From: an uncultured Ruminiclostridium sp.
GTDB taxonomy: Bacteria > Bacillota > Clostridia > Oscillospirales > Ruminococcaceae
NCBI GenBank assembly: GCA_910579265.1
Contig: CAJTTE010000013.1
Coordinates: 1 to 64,000, forward strand
Length of the DNA: 64,000 nt
Direction of reading: 5' to 3'
The notes below the pieces were generated by a model. It saw only the letters and a program-made list of their open reading frames with translations, did not search any database and had not been told where the DNA came from. Shown here piece after piece: positions 25,705-35,283 of this stretch. The position numbers and the translations under genes are program-made. Within the stretch, counting starts at the first letter, position 1, and every line of letters begins with the position of its first letter.

Positions 25705-27354
25705 ATGAAAAAAAGCATTAAAAAAATGGTTGGATTCAGAGTAGCGGCTGCTCTTTTGTCCACACTACTTTTTAGTTTTATGACTACCTTTAATATTTTC
25801 CGCATTCAGGATAATCAGGCCTCCTCGGCTCAGGTAAATACGCTTCTTAATAAAATGCAGATAGCGGAAACCGCTCACTATAAATGGGCTGCCAACTTAA
25901 GTAATGCATTGTACGCCGGTACTGAATTTACCGGGAGCATTGATCCTACTACATGTGCGTTGGGTAAATGGCTTTACGGAGAAACGGGCACGGAGGATCA
26001 GGAGATCCTGGAGATTCGGTCTCAGCTGGAGCCGTTACATAAAGAGCTGCACCAGTCCGCTACTTATGTGCTGGATCTAATGAAAAACGATTCCGCCGAG
26101 GCTCAGCTTTATTATCAGGAAACGATCCAAAAAAATCTGGTCAATATTGTCGGCCTTCTTGACAAGGTGGTGGAAAGAGGCGGGGTTCTCAGTGAGGAAA
26201 GCCATGTCCAGATGGAGAACACCATTCTTACTATGCATCTTACATCGGGTATCTGTCTTGCTTTGGCGTTGGTATGCCTGATAAGCCTTATTTACTGTGT
26301 TCTGAAGAAAGTTGTCAAGCCGATCATCAGCATTACGGAATGCAGCAGGCCGCTTCAGGAGGGAAGGCTTAATTTTGATTTGGTTTATAACTCCGGCGAT
26401 GAGGTAGGTACGCTTGCAAATACGCTCAGAAATTCCATGAAGCTTATTGACGGTTATGTGGCGGATATAAACCGGATAATGGAACAGCTTTCCGGCGGTA
26501 ATTTTAATGTTCAGAGTTCGTTGGATTATATCGGAGATTTCAGTAGTATCCAGGCATCGACGGAAAGCTTTACTTCAACTATGTCTGCGGCTCTGGATCA
26601 GATCTCTCAGGTTGAACGGCGCATTTCCGAAAATGCGGAACAGATCGCCAACAGCTCTCAGTCTCTTGCACAGGGTGCTACCGAACAGGCCGGATCTATT
26701 CAGGAGCTGTATGCTTCTTTGGAGGAGCTTTCCAAAAGCGCAAAGAAGAATGTTGAGGTTTCATCGGGCGCTCATGAACGCGCTCTTCTGACCGGCGAAC
26801 AGGTTTCTGCCGGCAGCAAGCAGATGGAACAGATGGTTTCCGCAATGTCAGATATAAGCAATACTTCCGAGCAGATCGGTCAGATTATTGCTACGATAGA
26901 AAATATTGCATTCCAGACAAATATACTTGCGCTCAACGCGGCGGTAGAAGCCGCAAGAGCGGGTGAAGCCGGCAAGGGCTTTGCCGTTGTGGCCGACGAG
27001 GTTCGCAGTCTGGCGGCTCAGTCCGATAAATCCGCCAAAGCCACCAAGGAGCTTATTGAAAATTGTGTGGAAGCGGCCGGAAGAGGTACAAGGATTGTAA
27101 ACGACGTTTCTTCATCGCTGAAAAAGACTCTGGAGCTTGTGATGAGCTCCAATAGAGATATAGAAGTTATTGCAGATGCCGTACAAAAGGAAGCGGAATC
27201 CATAGTGCAGGTTACGGAAGGAATAGAGCAGATTTCCTCAGTTACTCAGACCAATTCCGCCAGCAGCGAAGAGGCAGCCGCAATCAGCAATGAGATGTTC
27301 ACTCAGGTACGCAAGCTTCAGGATCAGACGAAAAAATTCCGCCTGAAGCAATAA
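25705..27354 (+). CDS. Methyl-accepting chemotaxis protein with extracytoplasmic CZB zinc-binding domain
   Basis: A 549-residue transmembrane chemoreceptor. TM1 is at about residues 11-32 and TM2 at about 175-200. Between them lies a four-helix CZB-like domain carrying the zinc signature His58 (AETAHYKW), Cys84 and Trp89 (CALGKW), and His112 and His116 (LHKELH). A HAMP domain follows at about 203-255. The signalling domain contains ENIAFQTNILALNAAVEAAR and GKGFAVVADEVRSLA (about 395-435). CZB domains bind zinc and in some receptors sense hypochlorite or zinc. They are usually cytoplasmic, so the extracytoplasmic placement is of interest. No chemotaxis or flagellar genes are in the window. Confidence 0.93.
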   Translation: MKKSIKKMVGFRVAAALLSTLLFSFMTTFNIFRIQDNQASSAQVNTLLNKMQIAETAHYKWAANLSNALYAGTEFTGSIDPTTCALGKWLYGETGTEDQEILEIRSQLEPLHKELHQSATYVLDLMKNDSAEAQLYYQETIQKNLVNIVGLLDKVVERGGVLSEESHVQMENTILTMHLTSGICLALALVCLISLIYCVLKKVVKPIISITECSRPLQEGRLNFDLVYNSGDEVGTLANTLRNSMKLIDGYVADINRIMEQLSGGNFNVQSSLDYIGDFSSIQASTESFTSTMSAALDQISQVERRISENAEQIANSSQSLAQGATEQAGSIQELYASLEELSKSAKKNVEVSSGAHERALLTGEQVSAGSKQMEQMVSAMSDISNTSEQIGQIIATIENIAFQTNILALNAAVEAARAGEAGKGFAVVADEVRSLAAQSDKSAKATKELIENCVEAAGRGTRIVNDVSSSLKKTLELVMSSNRDIEVIADAVQKEAESIVQVTEGIEQISSVTQTNSASSEEAAAISNEMFTQVRKLQDQTKKFRLKQ

Positions 27355-27436
27355 ATTGTTAAAAAGTTCATGTTTTATTGTTTTTATGGCAACTGATAAT
27401 ATGAAAACGATAGATCGGAATATGGAAAAGGTATAA

Positions 27437-27574
27437 ATGGCTATTTCTAAAGCAGGAAATATTGCTTATCGTGTTAAAACAGATGGATTTCATGGTGAAC
27501 TATTCTTTCTGCTGGAGGACAAATATCCGAGGAAAGCACTGATTTGTTTCGGCGGCAGCGATGGTCGGAGGTGA
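27437..27574 (+). pseudogene. Truncated start of an alpha/beta hydrolase (BAAT-like thioester hydrolase)
   Basis: A 45-codon frame, MAISKAGNIAYRVKTDGFHG then ELFFLLEDKYPRKALICFGGSDG, stopping at TGA. The KYPxKALIxxGGSDG stretch is typical of the first strand of BAAT-type acyl-CoA thioester hydrolases, which normally run past 250 residues. Only the beginning is left, directly abutting the ribosome binding site of the next gene. It is probably a deletion remnant. Confidence 0.55.
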
Positions 27575-27579
27575 CAGGT

Positions 27580-28170
27580 ATGGTATACGGCATCGGAACG
27601 GGTTCAAAAAATTATTCATATTATTCCGGCAGAGGAGCAAACCGTAATGTAAAAATGCCCACCCTTCCCGGTATGCGAACAAGGGGTCAATGCAAGCTTA
27701 GCGAAAAGGAGTTGCTTAGCAAGATTAGGGAATTGGCCCACAAAGATGCTGCTGAGGGGACCGATTCGCAGCATGCCGAAAGTTTTCAGGGAGTGAGATA
27801 TGGCTCGGCAGAATGGCAAAAGCTAAGGGATGACTATGTTTCCTTTGCATCCCCCGATAGGGTGGGAATTATTAAAAATACGCTTTCAGGTTTTGCGGGA
27901 AAAATACAGTCTATGACTCTTACAGGTAAAAACAGTGACGTTGGCTTTTTTGATATAATATTCAACAATTGTAAGAAATTTGGACCTGACGTAGGCGGGA
28001 ATTTTGTGATCTTCAGAGATGAGCAAGGAAATGAAATTGCCCGATACAGTGAGCCAAATGGTTGGAGTTTTCGGTATACTCCTGCTGAGGATGCAAGGCT
28101 CGATGAATTTAACGCTTTGTGGAAGCAAGCTTTGACCGATGCGCAGACAGAATTGAAGCAGGGTGTGTGA
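27580..28170 (+). CDS. Hypothetical protein downstream of chemoreceptor
   Basis: A 196-residue soluble protein that I do not recognise. The N-terminus is low-complexity (GIGTGSKNYSYYSGRGANRN), without a signal peptide. A helical charged section (CKLSEKELLSKIRELAHKDA) follows. The second half has YGSAEWQKLRDDYVSFASPD and a beta-rich stretch NFVIFRDEQGNEIARYSEPNG. The start ATG at 27580 is chosen for the GGAGGTGACAGGT before it. The flexible Gly/Ser/Tyr N-terminus resembles that of the protein at 28640 in being unstructured, which could mean a non-classically exported pair; this is speculation. Confidence 0.6.
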   Translation: MVYGIGTGSKNYSYYSGRGANRNVKMPTLPGMRTRGQCKLSEKELLSKIRELAHKDAAEGTDSQHAESFQGVRYGSAEWQKLRDDYVSFASPDRVGIIKNTLSGFAGKIQSMTLTGKNSDVGFFDIIFNNCKKFGPDVGGNFVIFRDEQGNEIARYSEPNGWSFRYTPAEDARLDEFNALWKQALTDAQTELKQGV

Positions 28171-28639
28171 GGAGAAATTATAATATAGTTTTTTGCAGTC
28201 AGGATTATATATTCAATTTTAAATTTACGCATTTAAAAAGACAGTGCTTTAATTTTTAAAATCAGGCGGAAGCTTAAAAATGAAAAGTATAAGAAAATTT
28301 ATCTCTGGGATACTTGCTGTTGAAAAGAAAGCTATTACAGATTCAAAAAGGATATTTTACTTATACTTCCAATAAGGTTTCTTGCTATAAAATACGGCGT
28401 CACGAGGATATGAAAAAGGTCATCCGGCAGGGCATAATAACAGACCGGCGTTTGTATGGTGAAATAACACTGCAACGTGGCTGTATGATACATATCTAAC
28501 GGTGTATTGTAAGCGCTCCAAACATAAAGGAGAGCCGTTTGGGGTTATAGCAACTGCGGGTTCAATTTTATATACAGCTGTGGGCAATAAATGGCTTAAG
28601 ATAGGCGGCATATGGGCGAATTTATAAAGGAGCGGCGTA
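28171..28639. other. Intergenic with possible gene remnant
   Basis: No intact gene. A 54-codon stop-free stretch just before 28621 (including KGEPFGVIATAGSILYTAVG) has no start codon and may be the end of a decayed gene. Nothing else was recognised. Confidence 0.4.
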
Positions 28640-29464
28640 ATGAATATCATAAATATAAACCCTGTCAATACAAAAAGCAGTTTAAGCAATATTCCAAAAA
28701 GCCCGCTTCATAAGGTAAATTCCGAGACTGTAAGCTCTGCCTCAAAAGGTCGCTTTGATTCCTTCACACTTGTGGGAACGGATGAAAAGTATGAAAACGG
28801 AGCCGATATAAAGGAGCTTGGCTCAAAGACGGCGGAGTTAGTGAGAAATATGTCAGGGTTTTCGGATGAGGAAAAGGCGGAAATAGCTTTTGGCTCTTAT
28901 TTGGAAATGGCAAAGGCGATCAACGGAATGAAGCAGGCCATTGAATATGACATAACTTGTTTCAGTGAGTACAAAGATGAGAAAGCTTATTACACCGATT
29001 TGCTTAATAACGGCGGAGTGATCGGAGATGGCGGCGGCAGATATAAGTTTGGCGGTAACGCTGCGGGCGATGTTGTACAGACAGAGGATATTCAAAACGC
29101 CTTGTCCGGGGTGCAGTCTCACATAGACGCATGGTGCGGAAAAAACACTGCCGAAAAATCTTATCCCCGTCAAATGCCCGACGGCGTTTACGGCATATTT
29201 ACTCCCGAGGTGGGTTATAGAATCGCGGAAAAGGTCTTTAGGCTGTCAGCAGATGTTTTTTCTGCGGCAACGGGAATTAACGGCAGCGCACTTGATTTGA
29301 AGGACAATGAGTTCTTTTTTAGCAAAGAAGGCGTTACCGAGGAAAATTTCCTTGAAAAAGCCAACACAATATTAGGTGCGGTTAAGGGCAGGATCAAGCA
29401 GCTTGGGGATATATGGAGCGAATATTCCTACAACAACAGACATTTTACGGATAAGATCAAGTAA
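28640..29464 (+). CDS. Hypothetical protein, unknown family
   Basis: A 274-residue soluble protein that I do not recognise. Residues 1-45 (NIININPVNTKSSLSNIPKS...) are polar and probably disordered. The rest is mixed helical and loop: GFSDEEKAEIAFGSYLEMAK, a glycine-rich turn GVIGDGGGRYKFGGNAAGD and a C-terminal helical segment ANTILGAVKGRIKQLGDIWS. There is no signal peptide or lipobox. AAAGGAGCGGCGTA lies before the ATG. It is in the same orientation as the gene at 27580 and possibly belongs to the same functional set. Confidence 0.6.
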   Translation: MNIININPVNTKSSLSNIPKSPLHKVNSETVSSASKGRFDSFTLVGTDEKYENGADIKELGSKTAELVRNMSGFSDEEKAEIAFGSYLEMAKAINGMKQAIEYDITCFSEYKDEKAYYTDLLNNGGVIGDGGGRYKFGGNAAGDVVQTEDIQNALSGVQSHIDAWCGKNTAEKSYPRQMPDGVYGIFTPEVGYRIAEKVFRLSADVFSAATGINGSALDLKDNEFFFSKEGVTEENFLEKANTILGAVKGRIKQLGDIWSEYSYNNRHFTDKIK

Positions 29465-29951
29465 AGATATAAGGTCAGGATCAACGACCTTCTAAATCCT
29501 TTACAGTACAAGGCTTAAATGTAGATTTCATAAGGATAAGTGAACTATATCCGCTATTAACATCGGAAGTATGGATATAACCCCATTTGCACTCTTTTCA
29601 TGTAAAGCCTGCGAACCGTCAGAATGAATAAGAATCAACAGGCGCAGGAACGTTGTCAGCATTTTGTCAGGAATATGATAAAAACTATCCTGCTGCCGTA
29701 TTACACTTACCACTTTAGCAAAACGAGCCGGGAGATCTTTGCAGGATAAGATGAAACGTGTGATTGTAAGTGATATTCCGAGCGGAAAGCATTAAATTCG
29801 CGTTCATATTTTTCGCCTTCCCTGAACAACGAAGCGAAATGCTTTAATGTCCGATCACTTTTTGTGCGCTTTATTTTATTCCGCCGTATATCCTTCTGAT
29901 ACGGTTGTGTTTACATAGTATTTTAAAAACCAAGAAAGTCTCCGGTCAATA
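29465..29951. other. Intergenic, nothing recognised
   Basis: No credible frame or RNA was found before the rnpB promoter. Short coding-like fragments (for example VDFIRISELYPLL) may be remnants. Confidence 0.4.
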
Positions 29952-29980
29952 TTGACTTTCCCCCTTAACTATGTTACAAT
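29952..29980 (+). promoter_or_regulatory. Promoter of rnpB
   Basis: TTGACT (29952-29957), a 17 bp spacer and TACAAT (29975-29980), with the RNA 5' end expected about 7-10 bp downstream. Confidence 0.8.
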
Positions 29981-29989
29981 TTAAAATGC

Positions 29990-30324
29990 AACTCTATTAT
30001 ACGAACGCGGGGAGAAATCCGTGAGGAAAGTCCGAGCATCAAAGAGCGGGATAGCTGCTAACGGCAGCCGAGGGTGACCTTAGGGCAAGTGCAACAGAGA
30101 TATACCGCCGTATTTTTTACGGTAAGGGTGGAAAGGCGAGGTAAGAGCTCACCGGAGCATAGGAGACTATGCTGCCATGTAAACCCTATCCGATGCAACG
30201 CCGATTGGTACGGAGAGAAATGCGTCTGCTCGGCGTACTCCGATATAGGCGGCTCGATCCTGCGGGCGACCGCAGGGCTAGATAAATGTTCGTACAAGAC
30301 AGAACTCGGCTTACAGATAGAGTT
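29990..30324 (+). ncRNA. rnpB: RNase P RNA (class A)
   Basis: About 335 nt. The 5' and 3' ends pair (AACTCTAT with ATAGAGTT). The conserved 5' core is GAGGAAAGTCCGAGC and the conserved 3' core is ACAGAACTCGGCTTACAGAT. Internal hairpins include GCTGCTAACGGCAGC and CCTGCGGGCGACCGCAGG. The overall layout fits the ancestral class A form rather than the Bacillus class B form. It is the catalytic RNA that matures tRNA 5' ends. It has its own promoter and terminator. Confidence 0.95.
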
Positions 30325-30325
30325 G

Positions 30326-30356
30326 AAAAAGCACCATATGGTGCTTTTTTATTTTT
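30326..30356 (+). terminator. Terminator of rnpB
   Basis: AAAAAGCACC/GGTGCTTTTTT with loop ATAT, followed by further T-rich sequence. Confidence 0.9.
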
Positions 30357-30400
30357 GTAGCCTTAGAAAAACAACGGATAAGACGGCATAAAAAATCTTA

Positions 30401-30554
30401 GAGCCTGTTTAGTATCTCGAAGTATGTAGATTGGCAGATTTTGCGTATTTCGGGGCGATTTTCCGCAGACGTACTTGATGTAAATCAAGAAATAAACGAA
30501 AAAATATGCAAAAGATGCAAGCAGGATATATGCTGAGAGATGCTAAACAAGCTT
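30401..30554 (-). repeat. Palindromic repeat family D, copy 1
   Basis: About 154 bp. The ends are GAGCCTGTTTAGTATCTCG and GAGATGCTAAACAAGCTT, inverted with respect to each other, and the centre is TACTTGATGTAAATCAAG. It is a second copy, in inverted orientation, of the element at 43106-43265. Confidence 0.8.
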
Positions 30555-30877
30555 TTAGACTCAACGTTGATATCCGATATATTAAAAGCTTTGTAATCAT
30601 TGATCATATGGTAATTTCAAAGGGGGCTGTCAAAAAAACAAAAAAGTGCAGTAATTAAACCGATCATAAATGAAGCTGTAGGCTTGATCGAAGATAACGC
30701 CTTAAGCGCCGCTCCTTTGTCATCCCTATTATTTTTACATATCTCTAACATATATAAGGACGCACCTGAGACCAAGAAGCCTTGTACGATTTCGATGAAT
30801 GAGCTTAGTTCTCGAGAGAAAAAGAGGAGAAGTATGGTAATGCTTCGAGTATTTTGACGCATAAAACACCGGCAGTC
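30555..30877. other. Intergenic, doubtful reading frame
   Basis: A minus-strand frame of up to 98 codons (30617-30913) contains SFIEIVQGFLVSGASLYMLE and a hydrophobic end, but its start lies inside repeat family A copy 3 and no ribosome binding site is seen. It is probably not a gene, or is the remnant of one. Confidence 0.35.
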
Positions 30878-31052
30878 AGGGCGTTTCTGAAAATAAAGAA
30901 AATATATAATCACGCTGAAAGCATGGCAATTTTAAGGAAAAAAGCGGAGGAACAGGAGGGTATTTCATAATTATTTGGGATAACTGTCGGCATGCTGGAA
31001 AGCATTCGCAGTTAATAGAAATTTTGCAATCTGCACCTTTTCAGATAGTCCT
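30878..31052 (-). repeat. MITE-like repeat family A, copy 3 (inverted)
   Basis: About 175 bp. Left end AGGGCGTTTCTGAAAATAAAG, right end CCTTTTCAGATAGTCCT. The core includes AAAAAAGCGGAGGAACAGGA, GGATAACTGTCGGCATGC and GAAAGCATTCGCAGTTA. Confidence 0.75.
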
Positions 31053-31830
31053 TAGTAAAAATTGCGGCTTTAGATAGCTAATATTAAACATTGAAATTTT
31101 AATCCTTATCTTAGGCAGTAACGGCTGAAAAAGCATCGGCAATAAAATCAAATATGGCTATGAGTAAGAAAAAGCTCGGAAACGGTTAAAGAAAACGCTT
31201 GTTTTGGCATAAGCTTTTAAAATTATGCGATCCGCTTATTTAAAAAAACAACGGTATACAAAACTTCGCTAATTAACGGTTTGTTATGCTTTATTTAAAA
31301 TATTTTCTGAGACTGTAAAGGGATAAAAACCATTTTTAAAAACAACACTGTTTATGTACTAGGAGTTTAATATTGTGTTGATAATGTGAAAAATATTTTC
31401 ATGTTTATTTTTATACGGTGAAGGAAATGTGATTGTTTTGTGAAAAACAATATGACATTAATTTTATTTTTTCTGTTTTTAACAATTAACGCAGCTGATA
31501 TTTGTTGATAATGCCATCGATATTCACGCAAACGTTTTAACAGCTTCTTGATCTGCGGTCATAATTATCTCCGACATGAACATTTGGTTTCAAATATGGA
31601 TTTTGGACCATGGTGCTTTTTATAAATAACAATATAAGGTATGGATTATATCTGCTTGGAATTTGATTTTCTTCAATAAATCTAATGAATATAGTGCCTC
31701 GGAGAACAGCATTAAAATGCTGTCCCGTAAAAGAAACCGCCGTCAACCGTTTTGATTGACGACAATAATATACTTCTGCTCCGCCGTCTAATAAATAAAT
31801 TCGGATTGACATCGGCGAATCCGGTGTTTT
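31053..31830. other. AT-rich intergenic region
   Basis: The region is AT-rich. A 91-codon minus-strand frame (31537-31812) starts 19 bp after addA but has no family signature. No terminator with a clear T-run was seen right after addA. Confidence 0.4.
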
Positions 31831-34800
31831 TTACTCATCAGATCGGGTATCGGTCTGCACCGTGATCTCTTTTCCCAGGGAAAAGCTGAATAAAATACAC
31901 TCCTTTACTCTCATGCCGGTCATTTCCTCCAGCGCCTTTCTGTAAATTCCGAGCTGTCCCGTATATTCTTCCTTAAGCTTTTCGGGTGTGGTATTGCGGT
32001 TGGTTTTGTAATCGACAAGAACTATTTCGTCATTCTCCTCGAAAAACATATCCGCTATGCCCTGAATAAAGGAAAGGTCGTCGTTATCCGGACAAGTGTC
32101 TCCTGTCAGACTGATCGTGGTAAAGATAGGGAATTCCCGAAAAACCTTTTTCGCCTTCCCCGCTCTTTTGGCAACGGTGCTGTTAAGAAATCGCTGTATT
32201 TCCTGCGGGTTTACGGCATTTTTTTCATCATCGCTGATGATACGGCTTTCTGCAAGTCTTTTCAGCTCCAAATCGGCGCTGTCAGCCGTAAAATCAACAT
32301 ATTCCATTACCTTGTGATATATGTCGCCCCGCTCCTTAGGGGTGAGAGGACGGTTTTTTTTCATAAAAACCGGAAGCCCCATGTAAAAAGCGCTGCTGAT
32401 ATTGGCTTCTCCGGTAGGCTCATCGGGAGAATCGGCGTTTATTCCGAGAGAGGTTGCCGTAAACTTTGCGGGTGTGTGTACGGCTTTTTCATACGGATAT
32501 TTGTAATTTATCCGTTTTCTGATTTTATCTGCATCCAATACCGCTTTATCATCACTCGTACCGGAAGAAGCGTCTATTGCCTCCGGCTCTGCGGATTTAT
32601 CGTCATGACTGGGTATAAGGGTAAACTCGAAGGCGGAGGGATTTCTGTCAAACCGTGATCTGAGGAAGCTCAGATAGCTTCCCGTGCCGCCGAAATATTC
32701 CTTTTCTCCGCTGTCGGCTTCATTCGCGTTTTTTTCGGTAACATTGCATCCCGCTGTAATTATAAGCTTTTCCTCTGCTCTCGTCATTGCGACATATAAA
32801 AGCCTGAGCTCCTCCCCCGCGACCTTATCATTATAGCTGTCGGCAAGAAGCTGATGAGAAGCGGTCGCGCACTTGACGGATCTTTTAAAGTCGCATACGG
32901 AAATGCCCGCGCCTTTTTCCTTATCGAAAATAAAAGCTTGAAAAGAATCTCTTTTGTTGGGAGAAACATCCGAACCTCCGATGAATACTACCGGAAACTG
33001 AAGCCCCTTTGAGCTGTGTATTGTCATTATCTTTACCGAACGCTCCTCCTGCTCTTTTACCTGAGCCTGGGGCATTTCCAGCTTGCTGCGGTTCACATGC
33101 CTCATAACTGCCAGAAAATCAGAGGGACGCGGATTACCTCGTGCATAGTACAGAAGCAGTCGCAGATTTTCCCGCCTTTCCCGTCCCTTTCTGCCGACGC
33201 TCATAATGTCGGGCAGCATAGTTACCGAATATATTTCGCTTAAAAGCTCATGAGTGAGGGAATTGGCGGCTGATTTTCTAAAAAGCTGCATATCCGAAAT
33301 GAATTTTTTCGCTTTAGAACTTAAAACTCCGTCATTTTCAGATTCGGCAACTGCGGAAAGAATGCCGTACAGAGACAGCTTATGGGGGTTTTTTATATCG
33401 GTTCCCTCGGCGAGTCTTACCCTTGCCGTTTCTTCGGCGGTAAAACCGTAAACGGGGGACATTATGGAGGTGACCACAGCTCTGTCGTCGTTAGGCCTGA
33501 GAACTGCTGACAGAAGAGCCAGAGCAAGCTCGATCTCGATAAGGCTGGTAAAAGCCTTATCACCGGTTGAAACACAGGGGATATTAAGATCTTCAAATAC
33601 TCTGCGGTAAACGGCGCCTATTGTGTTTGTCCTTGTAAGTATGGCAAAATCACCATAGCCGCATGGCCTTTCGCCGTTTTTATCGTGGACGGTAAAACCG
33701 CTTTTTATCATATCCTGTATTCTTTTTGCGGTATATCTTGCTTCTCTGCTCCTGCAATCGTCCCTGTCCTTTAATGAATTTATTATTATAAGCTCTGACC
33801 TGTTTTTGTCGCAGTGATCTATGCCTCTGCCAGCAGTCATATCCTGCCACGGGCTTCCGGAAAAGCTTTCCGGGAGCTCATCCTCACAGCAGCCCCCGAA
33901 AACCTTGTTTACCGTATCTATAACGTCGCTGCTGCTTCGGAAGTTGCTGTTAAGACATATTGATTTATAATTTTTGTTTGAGGGAAGGGAAGCAAATATT
34001 TCGGGGTTTGCGCTTCTGAAGGAATATATGCACTGTTTGGCGTCGCCTACAAGATAAAGATTCTTTTCGCCGTCGGACAGACACCGGAATATTTCATACT
34101 GTATATCGTTGCTGTCCTGAAACTCGTCTACTATTATATAATCGTAAACTCCCTTGCTTCCTCCCGCCTTTACGGCCTCGAGCGCAAAATGCTCCAGATC
34201 GGAAAAATCCACAACCCCGGCTTTTCTTTTTAGTGCCGAATACTCTCTGTCATATACCTGTTCAAGTCCCCGCAGAAGCTCCAGATGCCTTCCGCATTCC
34301 TCTCTGTCCTTTTCACGGTTTATCAGCAAGGCGGACTTCCTTGCGCAGTCCTTTAAAATAGCTTTTATTCCGTCTCTTATTTCGGAAAGCGGAACAAAAG
34401 GAGAATCCTTTTTAACGGCGGGAGCTCTTCCGAAATCGACCCTTCTGTGTAAAAGCCGGTCATAATTATTGTGGGCAAGAGAGCTTCTGAGGAAATCCGC
34501 CTCTTCGAAAAGATTATTAAAATATGTCCTATGCTTTTCGCCCGCTTTAATATCCTTTTCGTCAATAAGGTCGTCAAAAATCTCCGAGACCTTATTTTTT
34601 AGCGCCGAAACCTGATCCAGCGCTTTCAGCATATCATTTCTGAGAGGCTCGGAATAAAGCTCGGCATATCTTTCCGGGTCGCCGTAAACCTCCGATTGTT
34701 CCTTCATCCATTCGCTGCCTGAAGGAATATTGGACAGAAAATCATGCAGCTTAAGCACTGCTTCGGAAATGTTTTTTTCACCGCCGAGTCTTACCGAGAT

Positions 34801-35271
34801 TTCCTCCTGATGCCGTAGCTCCGTTTCTTTATAAATATGCCTGAAAAGCATTTTCATTGCTTTATCCGAAAGCGCTTTCCTTTCGATATCGCCGCATACG
34901 GCGAAGCCCTCCTCAAGAGGGAGAAGACGTATATTATCCCGTATCAGGGAAAGACAAAAGCTGCTTATGGTGGATATTCTTGCGTAGGAGAGCCGGACAA
35001 GCTGTTCTCTGAAGAAATCGTCGCCGGGATTATCCCTTAAAAGCTCCTTCATCCTTTTTTCCAGACGCTGTCTGAGCTCCGCCGCCGCCTTTTCCGTAAA
35101 GGTGACCGCCGCAAGTCTGTCGGCATAGACCGGATTTGCTCTGTCGGATATAAGAGCGGCTATATGCTCGACCAGAACGGCGGTTTTTCCGCTTCCCGCC
35201 GAAGCGGAAACGGCTGCGGAATGCTCCCCCCTGTAAGCTATTGCTTCGGTCTGTTCCTTTGTAAAATTCAA
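31831..35271 (-). CDS. addA: ATP-dependent helicase/nuclease subunit A
   Basis: A 1146-residue subunit of the AddAB helicase-nuclease that processes double-strand breaks for RecA loading. The UvrD-like helicase has Walker A SASAGSGKTAVLVEH near residue 20, motif II YDYIIVDEFQDSNDIQ around residue 377 and motif VI LRLLYVAMTRAEEKL near residue 860. The C-terminal RecB-family nuclease carries GIADMFFEENDEIVLVDYKT, with the catalytic D...VDYK set. Translation starts at TTG 35271, 8 nt after AAGGAGG, 12 bp beyond the addB stop, so the genes form an addB-addA operon. An extra partial copy of its central part lies at 60060-60200. Confidence 0.95.
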   Translation of the reverse strand: MNFTKEQTEAIAYRGEHSAAVSASAGSGKTAVLVEHIAALISDRANPVYADRLAAVTFTEKAAAELRQRLEKRMKELLRDNPGDDFFREQLVRLSYARISTISSFCLSLIRDNIRLLPLEEGFAVCGDIERKALSDKAMKMLFRHIYKETELRHQEEISVRLGGEKNISEAVLKLHDFLSNIPSGSEWMKEQSEVYGDPERYAELYSEPLRNDMLKALDQVSALKNKVSEIFDDLIDEKDIKAGEKHRTYFNNLFEEADFLRSSLAHNNYDRLLHRRVDFGRAPAVKKDSPFVPLSEIRDGIKAILKDCARKSALLINREKDREECGRHLELLRGLEQVYDREYSALKRKAGVVDFSDLEHFALEAVKAGGSKGVYDYIIVDEFQDSNDIQYEIFRCLSDGEKNLYLVGDAKQCIYSFRSANPEIFASLPSNKNYKSICLNSNFRSSSDVIDTVNKVFGGCCEDELPESFSGSPWQDMTAGRGIDHCDKNRSELIIINSLKDRDDCRSREARYTAKRIQDMIKSGFTVHDKNGERPCGYGDFAILTRTNTIGAVYRRVFEDLNIPCVSTGDKAFTSLIEIELALALLSAVLRPNDDRAVVTSIMSPVYGFTAEETARVRLAEGTDIKNPHKLSLYGILSAVAESENDGVLSSKAKKFISDMQLFRKSAANSLTHELLSEIYSVTMLPDIMSVGRKGRERRENLRLLLYYARGNPRPSDFLAVMRHVNRSKLEMPQAQVKEQEERSVKIMTIHSSKGLQFPVVFIGGSDVSPNKRDSFQAFIFDKEKGAGISVCDFKRSVKCATASHQLLADSYNDKVAGEELRLLYVAMTRAEEKLIITAGCNVTEKNANEADSGEKEYFGGTGSYLSFLRSRFDRNPSAFEFTLIPSHDDKSAEPEAIDASSGTSDDKAVLDADKIRKRINYKYPYEKAVHTPAKFTATSLGINADSPDEPTGEANISSAFYMGLPVFMKKNRPLTPKERGDIYHKVMEYVDFTADSADLELKRLAESRIISDDEKNAVNPQEIQRFLNSTVAKRAGKAKKVFREFPIFTTISLTGDTCPDNDDLSFIQGIADMFFEENDEIVLVDYKTNRNTTPEKLKEEYTGQLGIYRKALEEMTGMRVKECILFSFSLGKEITVQTDTRSDE

Positions 35272-35283
35272 AATACCGCCTCC

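Noticed and set aside
30617..30913. 98-codon minus-strand frame with hydrophobic end
   Set aside because: The start lies in repeat family A and no ribosome binding site or homology was evident.
31370..31520. TTATCAACA-like motifs as DnaA boxes/origin
   Set aside because: Only two weak matches with a mismatch at a key base and no dnaA or dnaN nearby.
31537..31812. 91-codon minus-strand frame after addA
   Set aside because: Composition resembles random AT-rich intergenic DNA, with no ribosome binding site or recognised family.
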